Shown here: positions 1 through 5,461 of the stretch, piece by piece | Numbering within the stretch: position 1 is the first letter of the stretch | Layout of the letters: each line of letters starts with the position of its first letter | Source: Planctomycetota bacterium | GTDB taxonomy: Bacteria; Patescibacteriota; Patescibacteriia; Patescibacteriales; UBA12465 | Assembly: GCA_025453315.1 (NCBI GenBank) | Contig: JALOQQ010000061.1 | Coordinates: 1 to 6,306, forward strand | DNA: 6,306 bases | Direction of reading: 5' to 3' | Notes under the pieces: model-generated | What the model was told of the DNA's origin: nothing | The model's input: the letters and a program-made list of their open reading frames with translations, nothing else | Databases searched by the model: none | Position numbers and translations under genes: made by a program

Positions 1-269
1 TCTCCTTCCCCTTCCATCAGAATATAAGTAGCAACTGGTCTTTTTTTCAAAAAATTAGAAATGTCCTTGGAAAAAACTCCGCCCTTTCCTCCCATCCATT
101 TTCTAAAAAAATCTGAAGACATAGAAGAAGGGAGATCTAATCTTTTTGTTCCTTCCTCTATAGAGATAACTACACCATCTACAAAGTTAGGACAGATCTC
201 ATTTATTTCTAAGGTCCTTAGAGTATAATTAAGAATTTTCTCCTCCGAGTTCTTCTGTTTCTTTACCAT
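1..269 (-). CDS. Unrecognised protein, N-terminal 89 residues (runs off the left edge)
   Basis: An open frame begins at ATG (269-267) and stays open to the window edge, so only the N-terminal part is visible. It starts MVKKQKNSEEKILNYTLRTL and contains a Gly/Lys-rich patch (WMGGKGG, about residues 58-64) followed by KKRPVATYILMEGEG. I do not recognise the family and see no signal peptide or membrane segment. The frame is closed by TAA at 293-291, and ATG 269 is the only standard start near the N-terminus. It overlaps the end of the preceding gene (229-471) by 41 bp. The strongest Shine-Dalgarno-like sequence of the window, GGAGGAG (246-240), lies inside the frame, not upstream of the ATG. The true start could therefore be a non-standard ATT at 236-234, or the two frames could be one gene joined by a +1 shift. 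The reading frame itself is fairly secure; its start is not. Confidence 0.6.
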   Translation of the reverse strand, partial: MVKKQKNSEEKILNYTLRTLEINEICPNFVDGVVISIEEGTKRLDLPSSMSSDFFRKWMGGKGGVFSKDISNFLKKRPVATYILMEGEG

Positions 270-471
270 TGAAATCGTTTTTATATAATATTAAATTAAT
301 TTCTGCTTCTAAACTTCTCCAGCAATTATGTTCTAAAAGATTCTTTGCTTTAAATGCCCATGTTTCTTTTTTGAATTCTAATTCCGGATTAAAAAGATAG
401 TCATGTACTGCTTTTATTCCTCCTTTATTATAGGCTAATAAAACACCTTTAGTTTTGGCTATCTTTTTCAT
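229..471 (-). CDS. Small unrecognised protein, 80 aa
   Basis: An 80-residue soluble protein without signal peptide or membrane segment. It begins MKKIAKTKGVLLAYNKGG and has a Trp-containing, probably helical middle (about residues 35-62) and a Glu/Gly-rich tail. I do not recognise it. The start is well supported: AAGGA at 482-478 lies 6 nt upstream of ATG 471-469, and the ATG overlaps the TGA of the upstream gene (ATGA, 471-468), a typical sign of translational coupling. Its end overlaps the next open frame (1-269) by 41 bp, and a strong GGAGGAG sits just before its TAA stop (231-229). This may be a separate protein, or the N-terminal half of a larger product if a +1 frameshift or a sequence error joins the two frames. 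Confidence 0.7.
   Translation of the reverse strand: MKKIAKTKGVLLAYNKGGIKAVHDYLFNPELEFKKETWAFKAKNLLEHNCWRSLEAEINLILYKNDFNGKETEELGGENS
240..246 (-). promoter_or_regulatory. Strong Shine-Dalgarno-like GGAGGAG inside a gene overlap
   Basis: GGAGGAG is the best anti-SD match seen in the window. It lies 8 nt before the TAA stop of the 80-residue gene and 21 nt downstream of the ATG of the overlapping frame. It could drive initiation at ATT 236-234 (only 3 nt spacing, tight), stimulate frameshifting, or simply encode Gly-Gly/Glu-Glu. Confidence 0.4.
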
Positions 472-776
472 TTTAATTCCTTCATCATCTTCTGAAAATC
501 ATTCATTTCCTTTTGCATTTCCTCAGGATAAAATTTTATAGCATCTTTGATTTGTTTTATATCCTTCTGATAAAATCTGCAATATTCAGAAATAGTTTCA
601 GCTGAAATTTTAATCTTTTTCTCTTTTTTAATAATTGTTTCTAAATTATTAACGGAAGTTTGATTATTAATTTCAGGATTTTGTTTATTATTCTTTCCAG
701 AAAACAAAGCCGCTAAAACAATAATTACTAGAACTACCGCCAAAGCAATAATAATAAATATTTTTTCTTTTTTCAT
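468..776 (-). CDS. Small membrane-anchored protein with one N-terminal helix, 102 aa
   Basis: Residues 1-5 are charged (MKKEK), residues about 6-27 form one very hydrophobic segment (IFIIIALAVVLVIIVLAALF), and the remaining 75 residues are hydrophilic. The topology reads as a short cytoplasmic N-terminus, a single membrane anchor and an exposed domain. There is no lipobox Cys after the hydrophobic segment. The exposed part has an Asn/Gln-rich linker (about 29-45), a Lys-rich stretch and a C-terminal helix with Met/Lys/Glu periodicity (about 70-102). I do not recognise the family. The start ATG (776-774) has no Shine-Dalgarno sequence, but a TATAAT box lies 17 nt upstream, so the mRNA leader would be very short. 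Its TGA overlaps the ATG of the next gene (ATGA), so it is probably co-expressed with the 80-residue protein. The gene model is sound; the function is unknown. Confidence 0.75.
   Translation of the reverse strand: MKKEKIFIIIALAVVLVIIVLAALFSGKNNKQNPEINNQTSVNNLETIIKKEKKIKISAETISEYCRFYQKDIKQIKDAIKFYPEEMQKEMNDFQKMMKELK
478..482 (-). promoter_or_regulatory. Ribosome binding site AAGGA for the 80-residue gene
   Basis: AAGGA is followed by 6 nt and then ATG at 471-469. It lies inside the end of the upstream coding region, consistent with translational coupling, and fixes the start of the 80-residue gene. Confidence 0.65.
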
Positions 777-793
777 ATTAATAAAATGTTTAA

Positions 794-822
794 ATTATAA
801 ATTTTTAGTGCTAATTTGTAAC
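794..822 (-). promoter_or_regulatory. Putative sigma-70-type promoter for the small-gene group
   Basis: A perfect TATAAT (799-794) is preceded, with a 17-nt spacer, by GTTACA (822-817), which matches TTGACA at 4 of 6 positions. Transcription would start near 787, about 10 nt before the ATG at 776, leaving almost no leader, which fits the missing Shine-Dalgarno. The base composition is very AT-rich, so chance matches are common; the spacing and the position between two genes are the main support. Confidence 0.5.
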
Positions 823-826
823 ATAC

Positions 827-866
827 TATTTTAATAAATCCAAGTTTCTTATTTTAATAAATCCAA
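827..866. repeat. 17-bp direct repeat, period 23, at the 3' end of the Nudix gene
   Basis: The 17-bp sequence tattttaataaatccaa occurs at 827-843 and 850-866 with a 6-bp gap. The inner copy encodes the last residues of the Nudix protein (LDLLK) and enters its stop codon; the outer copy lies just behind the gene. It looks like a small tandem duplication of the gene end. Confidence 0.85.
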
Positions 867-1394
867 ACTTCGTAGTAACTTTAAAACCTTAATTATGATG
901 CGCGCTTTTCCCTTCTGTGTATTTTGAGACATTAATTGAAAAGCTTCGGAGTAATCTAACCACTTATAATCAGCAAATTCGGTTTCTTCAATATTTATTT
1001 CTAAACTTTGTGATTGAGAAGAGAGAAAAAAATACTTTTTACCAGACATCATTATTATTTGACCATCATCCGTTTCTAATTCGCGAGAAAACTGAGCTGA
1101 TGGTGGTAATAATATTTTATCTTCACCAATAAATGTTAAATCAGTATAACATTGTGACAAAAATGTTTTTCCTAACTCCTCAGTCATTTCTCTAATAAAA
1201 GCACTATCAGTAGTCTCGCCATTATCTATTCCTCCTTGTGGCAATTGCCATAAATCATAGTCTTTATTATAAAGAAAAAGGATTTTTTTGTCACATAAAA
1301 AACAAGCCACCACTTCTGGTCTAAAACCAGCTAGTCTAATTTCATCTAATTCTAATTTAGTGGGCTTAGACATGTCTTTATTAACTTTCAACAC
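849..1394 (-). CDS. Nudix hydrolase, RppH-like, 181 aa
   Basis: The complete Nudix box GX5EX7REUXEEXG is present at residues 54-75: G54, E60, R68-E69, E72-E73, G75, preceded by WQLPQG. The box glutamates coordinate the divalent metals needed to hydrolyse nucleoside diphosphates linked to another group. The region before the box (GFRPEVVACFL, about residues 23-33) and WQLPQGGI resemble RppH, the RNA 5'-pyrophosphohydrolase, and related dinucleoside polyphosphate hydrolases, so mRNA 5'-end processing or Ap4A-type cleavage is the likely activity. The substrate cannot be decided from the sequence. The final hydrophobic position of the box is Lys76, a mild deviation. I chose the GTG start (1394-1392) because AAGGA lies 7 nt upstream; an ATG seven codons later (MSKPTKLEL) is possible. 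The gene follows the PEP-domain gene by 40 bp and may be co-transcribed with it. The 3' end carries a short tandem duplication. Confidence 0.9.
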   Translation of the reverse strand: MLKVNKDMSKPTKLELDEIRLAGFRPEVVACFLCDKKILFLYNKDYDLWQLPQGGIDNGETTDSAFIREMTEELGKTFLSQCYTDLTFIGEDKILLPPSAQFSRELETDDGQIIMMSGKKYFFLSSQSQSLEINIEETEFADYKWLDYSEAFQLMSQNTQKGKARIIIKVLKLLRSLDLLK

Positions 1395-1401
1395 TTATAA
1401 T

Positions 1402-1406
1402 TCCTT
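1402..1406 (-). promoter_or_regulatory. Ribosome binding site AAGGA for the Nudix gene
   Basis: AAGGA, then 7 nt, then GTG at 1394-1392. This decides in favour of the GTG start over the internal ATG at codon 8. Confidence 0.6.
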
Positions 1407-1434
1407 ATTTTTAGTGAAAACACCTTTTTTATGT

Positions 1435-2886
1435 TTATAGCTTTTTTAAAATTTTTACTATTCCCTTATTAGCATCAACTTCTAAACTGTCGTCGTCTTT
1501 TAGTTCTTTGGTAATTTTAGGAATACCAACCACACAAGGAATATTTAGTTCCCTACTAATAACTGAAACATGAGCAGTAATTCCGCCCTCCTCCGAAACA
1601 ATGGCGCCAACGCGATTCAATATTGGCACAAAATCCGGTCCGGTATTCATAACGATAATAATGTCACCTTTTTTAATCTTAGAAAAATCTTTAGGTGAGT
1701 GTATTATTCTGGCAAAACCCCTAACCAAACCACGACAAGCTGAACGCCCCTTAAATTCTCCGCTCGTATTCTTATTAGTTATTAAAAATAGTTTTTCATA
1801 TTTATCAGCTAATACGCCCTCATACCGCTCTTTAACTTTGCCAGTCAAACTAATAAAAATTGTATGTCTTAAATATTCTTGAGCACGTTTATAATTATAT
1901 TTAATTCCTTTAGAAATTAAGTTAATAGCATCTTCGTGAGAAAGATTTTTTAAATCTGGGACAGTAATTTTCATTCTCTTAGATATTTCTTGAAAAACTG
2001 CTTCGCCATAATATTGCAGTTTATTAGCTGAAAATTTAAAATAATCTTTAAGATAGGTAGCCTCAGCACCAATAGTGACAATTTTTTTAAATTTAGGAGA
2101 TAAAATTTTAAATAATTTTTGTTTTTCCCTCTTTTCTCGACTAATCTTATTTTTTAATTCTGAAAGCTTATTTTGAGGTTTATTTTTAAGTAAGTTTATG
2201 AGCTTATTATTATAATCTTTAAGAGTTGATAGGGGTTCATTAAAATAACCAAGAGTCAACCAAAAAAAATTATTGTAAATTTTCTGTAATTTTTGTTGGC
2301 AAATTACCGAATTAATTTTTAGTTTTTTTTCATCTATCTCACTAGCTAGTTTTAACAAAGCTAAATTTTCTTGAGTAGTAAAGGTTTGGCGTTTAGCAAT
2401 AAGTAAATTGCTAATATAATAGTCTGCTTTTTCTAAAGGAAAAGAATCGCGAAAACAATCTATAATTGCTCGATCAATTAAACGCAGGGTCATAGCCGCT
2501 TTATGTAATTCTTGATTTTGCAAATAATAAAAAGCCAATAAATTACCTAATTCTTTATTAGTTAATAAAGCGAGTGGCTTCTTAGTTATTTTTTTAATTC
2601 CACGTTCACGATTAAGAGTAATAAATTTTTCTACCCTATCTAACAATTTAGGATTTTTAATAAAACGTTGTAAAAATTTCTGAAAATGTTTTTTATCTTT
2701 AATTGCAAAAAAAGCAGAAAATTTTCCCTCCTTATGTTGCAGAATAGTCGAGGTATTAATTGGTAAAAAATTATGTTTTTGCCAACAATAATTACTAACA
2801 ACATTAGAAATATAAAAATAAGAGGCTCGATTGGCTTCAGGTAAAAGTTGATAACCACTTAAATCAAAAAAATTTTGTTTTGCCAT
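1435..2886 (-). CDS. PEP-utilising-enzyme mobile (phosphohistidine) domain protein without ATP-grasp domain, 483 aa
   Basis: The C-terminal part (about residues 378-480) is the swivelling phosphohistidine domain of PEP synthase, pyruvate phosphate dikinase and rifampin phosphotransferase. It has the signature EEGGITAHVSVISRELNIPC (432-451), with His439 as the expected phosphorylated residue and ending in VVG. The first 375 residues are Lys-rich and largely helical. Residues about 240-330 resemble the helical region that precedes the His domain in PEP synthase and rifampin phosphotransferase relatives. I see no N-terminal ATP-grasp domain and no C-terminal PEP-binding TIM barrel. Alone it therefore cannot perform the full phosphotransfer; it may accept phosphate from a partner encoded elsewhere or act differently. 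The ATG at 2886 has no clear Shine-Dalgarno, but a TATAAT lies 12 nt upstream. The domain call is secure, the biological role unknown. Confidence 0.85.
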   Translation of the reverse strand: MAKQNFFDLSGYQLLPEANRASYFYISNVVSNYCWQKHNFLPINTSTILQHKEGKFSAFFAIKDKKHFQKFLQRFIKNPKLLDRVEKFITLNRERGIKKITKKPLALLTNKELGNLLAFYYLQNQELHKAAMTLRLIDRAIIDCFRDSFPLEKADYYISNLLIAKRQTFTTQENLALLKLASEIDEKKLKINSVICQQKLQKIYNNFFWLTLGYFNEPLSTLKDYNNKLINLLKNKPQNKLSELKNKISREKREKQKLFKILSPKFKKIVTIGAEATYLKDYFKFSANKLQYYGEAVFQEISKRMKITVPDLKNLSHEDAINLISKGIKYNYKRAQEYLRHTIFISLTGKVKERYEGVLADKYEKLFLITNKNTSGEFKGRSACRGLVRGFARIIHSPKDFSKIKKGDIIIVMNTGPDFVPILNRVGAIVSEEGGITAHVSVISRELNIPCVVGIPKITKELKDDDSLEVDANKGIVKILKKL

Positions 2887-2898
2887 TTTCTTTATTTT

Positions 2899-2926
2899 AT
2901 TATAGTAAACTTAAAAACATACTAAA
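2899..2926 (-). promoter_or_regulatory. Putative promoter for the PEP-domain gene
   Basis: Perfect TATAAT (2904-2899) with a poor -35 (TTTAGT, 2926-2921, 3 of 6 matches) at a 16-nt spacing. The box ends 12 nt before the ATG, so the transcript would be nearly leaderless, in line with the absence of a Shine-Dalgarno sequence. It lies in the 50-bp gap behind the deoxyribosyltransferase-like gene. Confidence 0.4.
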
Positions 2927-2936
2927 TTCACAAACA

Positions 2937-3353
2937 TTAATAAGTTATTTTTTCTAAATCTCCGTTTAAAATTATTGGCTTCATGTGTAAAATCTCTTGA
3001 GTATATCTAACCCTTTCCTTAATTGGTGGCGGAAAAAGTAGATAGGTTTTTTTCTTTAAAAAATAAGCTAGGCCCAATTCAATTAAAACCGAACCACCAA
3101 TATAACCATCTTCGCCATTCTTAGAATAATTTAGAACTAAAAAAACATCGCTTTGAGCTAATTTTTCCATAGAATCTCTCATGACATCAAATTTATCACA
3201 ATGCTCATCGTTCATACTTAAAGACGGATTATTTAAACATTCTTGGGCGTCAACAGGAATAAAAACTTGATAATTTCTTTTTTTGAAATATTCTTGGGTT
3301 TCAATCATTTCTTTGGCAAAATACATACTACCACCGATATAAATCTTCTTCAT
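2937..3353 (-). CDS. Nucleoside 2-deoxyribosyltransferase-like protein, 138 aa
   Basis: The protein starts MKKIYIGGSM, a beta strand followed by a GGS turn, as in the N-(deoxy)ribosyltransferase-like fold. Residues 67-75 (AQSDVFLVL) give the typical 'SD-x-hydrophobic' strand with Asp69. GYIGGSVLIELGLAY (83-97) contains Glu92 in the position of the catalytic nucleophile of nucleoside 2-deoxyribosyltransferases. Relatives cleave N-glycosidic bonds of nucleosides or nucleotides, and the wider fold also contains NAD-cleaving TIR domains. The 138-residue length fits a single domain of this fold. The protein is cytoplasmic, with no signal peptide. The start ATG (3353) has no Shine-Dalgarno sequence; the gene lies 29 bp behind the Cys-rich mini-gene and is probably co-transcribed with it. 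The fold assignment is fairly confident; the actual substrate is unknown. Confidence 0.75.
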   Translation of the reverse strand: MKKIYIGGSMYFAKEMIETQEYFKKRNYQVFIPVDAQECLNNPSLSMNDEHCDKFDVMRDSMEKLAQSDVFLVLNYSKNGEDGYIGGSVLIELGLAYFLKKKTYLLFPPPIKERVRYTQEILHMKPIILNGDLEKITY

Positions 3354-3382
3354 AATAAACAGTTATTTTTTTGATTTTTAAA

Positions 3383-3550
3383 TTAATCAATTGATTGAAA
3401 AAAATTACAATGACCGCAAGGTGGTACTTCAGTCTGACTTTCAGTGCAAAAACAATTGCCGTCTTCAACGGCAAAACTAGTACAATTACAACACTGACTA
3501 TTTTCATCTTCCCAATCAGCAACAAACTCAGACTCAATTTCGTGTGACAT
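3383..3550 (-). CDS. Cys-rich mini-protein, 55 aa, probable metal or Fe-S binder
   Basis: This 55-residue frame runs from ATG 3550-3548 to TAA 3385-3383. It has an acidic N-terminus (MSHEIESEFVADWEDENS) and seven cysteines: CCNC (20, 21, 23), CFC (33, 35) and CGHC (45, 48), ending in NFFQSID. Clustered Cys in so short a protein points to zinc or iron-sulfur binding. The spacing C20-x2-C23...C33...C48 is loosely like that of high-potential iron-sulfur proteins, but no signal peptide is seen, and a zinc ribbon is equally possible. The frame sits neatly between alaS and the deoxyribosyltransferase-like gene, without overlap. A longer frame on the same strand (3328-3537) overlaps it but has shadow-like composition. 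There is no Shine-Dalgarno at normal distance; AAAAGGAG lies 27 nt upstream, and a TAA at 3556-3554 prevents an earlier start. Confidence 0.75.
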   Translation of the reverse strand: MSHEIESEFVADWEDENSQCCNCTSFAVEDGNCFCTESQTEVPPCGHCNFFQSID

Positions 3551-3601
3551 ATTTTAAAATAAATTTATTAAGTCTAACTCCTTTTATTATTCTTTATTTT
3601 A

Positions 3602-5461
3602 TTATTCTATAATTGCCTTTATTCTTCTAATACCCGCCGAAGAAGCCTCTTCTTTAATAATCTTAAAATGTCCTAAAACACCAGTATTATCAACATGAGG
3701 CCCACTACATATTTCTTTAGAAAAGATACCATCTTTTGACTCTAAAAAATTACCAATTGAATATACCTTAACTCTTTCTCCATATTTATTATCAAACAAT
3801 CCAATAGCTCCCAAATTTTTCGCTTTTTCTGGGGTGGTTTCTTCACAATAAATCGGAATGTTCTTTTGTATTTGTTCGTTAACTAATTCTTCCACTTGTG
3901 TAATTTCTTCTGGAGTCATTTTTCTAGGACAAAAGAAATCAAAACGCAAACGTTCAGGAGTTATATTACTTCCCTTTTGTTTAACATCCGATCCTAAGAC
4001 ACGTCTTAAAGCCTCATGTAATAAATGAGTAGCGGTATGTAATTTAATAGTTGTCTCCGAGGTGTCAGCTAAACCACTTTTAAATTTTTGTTCTGAGCCT
4101 TGTTTTGATAATAATTTATGCTCATTAATTCTTTTGAGAAACCCTTCTTTATCAATCTGATAATTACGCTCTTTAGCCATTTCTTCGGTAATTTCTAAAG
4201 GAAAGCCATAGGTTGTAAATAAGTTAAAAACATCCTCTCCAGTTATTATATTATTAACCGGAACAAGCTTCTCAAAATATTTTACACCCTTTTCAAGAGT
4301 GTTAGAAAACTTATTAACCTCTTCGGAAATATTTTTAATAATAAATTCTTCATTTTTTCGCAAATTAGGATAAACTGGTGACATTTTTTCTATTACTAGT
4401 TTTGCTAACTCCGAGAAAGCGCTAAATTCTATATCAAGTTTTCTTAAATGAACTAGTGCTCTACGAATTAATCTTCTAACAAAATAACCCTGATCTTTAT
4501 TAGATGGAATTCCGCCATCAGAGATTAAAAAAACTGAAGCTCTTATGTGATCTGAAACAACTTCAAAATTTGAAGAAAAATCTTCATATTTTTTAGCACT
4601 TCTTTTTTCTAAATAATCTATATAACCACTAAATAAATCCGTTTTAAAAACATTAAACAAACCATTAGCGGCCATGGTCATTCTCTCTAATCCTCCGCCA
4701 AAATCTACATTCTTCTGGGACAACTCTTCCCAACCTTGAGCAGTCTTTTTATATTGCATGAATACTGAATTGCCAATTTCAATAAAACGTCCACAATCAC
4801 AATTAACATGGCAATACTCTCCGTATTTAGGATTGTGTGTGCGACCAGTATCATAAAATGTTTCTGAATCTGGACCACCTAATTCACCAATAGCATCGCC
4901 GCGTTTCCACCAATTTTTATCTAAATATGGGAAAATTCTATATTTAGTAAAATTTATTTCGACCTGTGGTCCTTTATTGCCATCACCTCTAGTTTCTGGA
5001 CCAAGTTCCGCAACAATATTATATTTTTTAAATATCTCCTTTAAAGTATTTATTGATTCGTCATCTTTTTTTGCTTTTTCATCACCAGCAAAGACGCTTT
5101 GATAAATTCGTTTCGGGTCTAAACCTAAAACTTCTATCAAAAATTCATACCAATAATTTAATTGTTCTTTTTTAAAATAATCACCTAAAGACCAATTACC
5201 AAGCATTTCAAAAAAAGTAGTGTGCCTAGCATCACCCACCTCTTCTATATCATCCGTTCGAAAAGATCTCTGATAATTAACTAATTTATCACCAGAAGGA
5301 TGCTTTTCACCAAAAAAATAAGGAACCAAGGGAAACATACCCGAATTAACAAATAATAAAGTAGGGTCATTTTCCGCCAATAAAGGGGCGGCTGATATTT
5401 CTTTATGATTCTTTGAAACGTAAAAATCAACAAATTTTTTTCTTACTTCCGATGATTCCAT
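3602..5461 (-). CDS. alaS: Alanyl-tRNA synthetase, short form lacking the C-Ala domain, 619 aa
   Basis: Charges tRNA-Ala with alanine in the cytoplasm. Class II catalytic core: FVNSGMFPLVPYFFG (37-51) near motif 1; motif 2 around YQRSFRTDDIEEVGDARHT (63-81) followed by FFEMLGNW; ELGGPDSETFYD (193-204); CDCGRFIEIGNSVFMQ (221-236); and motif 3 GGGLERM (255-261). The helical tRNA-recognition region follows (about 280-450). The editing (tRNA_SAD) domain has HTATH (475-479) and CSGPH (585-589), the HxxxH and CxxxH metal-binding pairs that remove Ser and Gly from mischarged tRNA. The protein ends at GIRRIKAIIE, exactly where SAD domains end. Bacterial AlaRS is usually near 875 aa, so the dimerising/C-Ala (DHHA1) part is absent. 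The clean end within an intact frame suggests natural domain loss, not a broken gene. The ATG at 5461 has no Shine-Dalgarno. Confidence 0.97.
   Translation of the reverse strand: MESSEVRKKFVDFYVSKNHKEISAAPLLAENDPTLLFVNSGMFPLVPYFFGEKHPSGDKLVNYQRSFRTDDIEEVGDARHTTFFEMLGNWSLGDYFKKEQLNYWYEFLIEVLGLDPKRIYQSVFAGDEKAKKDDESINTLKEIFKKYNIVAELGPETRGDGNKGPQVEINFTKYRIFPYLDKNWWKRGDAIGELGGPDSETFYDTGRTHNPKYGEYCHVNCDCGRFIEIGNSVFMQYKKTAQGWEELSQKNVDFGGGLERMTMAANGLFNVFKTDLFSGYIDYLEKRSAKKYEDFSSNFEVVSDHIRASVFLISDGGIPSNKDQGYFVRRLIRRALVHLRKLDIEFSAFSELAKLVIEKMSPVYPNLRKNEEFIIKNISEEVNKFSNTLEKGVKYFEKLVPVNNIITGEDVFNLFTTYGFPLEITEEMAKERNYQIDKEGFLKRINEHKLLSKQGSEQKFKSGLADTSETTIKLHTATHLLHEALRRVLGSDVKQKGSNITPERLRFDFFCPRKMTPEEITQVEELVNEQIQKNIPIYCEETTPEKAKNLGAIGLFDNKYGERVKVYSIGNFLESKDGIFSKEICSGPHVDNTGVLGHFKIIKEEASSAGIRRIKAIIE

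Noticed and set aside
917..1132. 71-codon open frame on the plus strand
   Set aside because: Antisense to the Nudix gene, with no recognisable features.
1413..1430. Small hairpin GTG-AAAA-CAC followed by six T on the plus strand
   Set aside because: Stem of only 3-4 bp, and oriented for plus-strand transcription, where no gene exists.
1601..1882. 93-codon open frame on the plus strand
   Set aside because: Antisense to the conserved phosphohistidine domain; no domain or SD, and a shadow of the real gene.
2640..2858. 72-codon open frame on the minus strand inside the PEP-domain gene
   Set aside because: Lies fully within the larger gene in another frame; its hydrophobicity is the expected result of reading AT-rich Lys/Asn codons out of frame.
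3385..3396. Perfect 12-bp palindrome AATCAATTGATT
   Set aside because: Lies in the last codons and stop of the Cys-rich gene; palindromes of this length are expected by chance in AT-rich DNA of this size.
3328..3537. 69-codon open frame on the minus strand
   Set aside because: It overlaps the Cys-rich gene almost completely in another frame and runs into the start of the deoxyribosyltransferase-like gene; its Val/Leu/Ile-rich sequence looks like a frame shadow.
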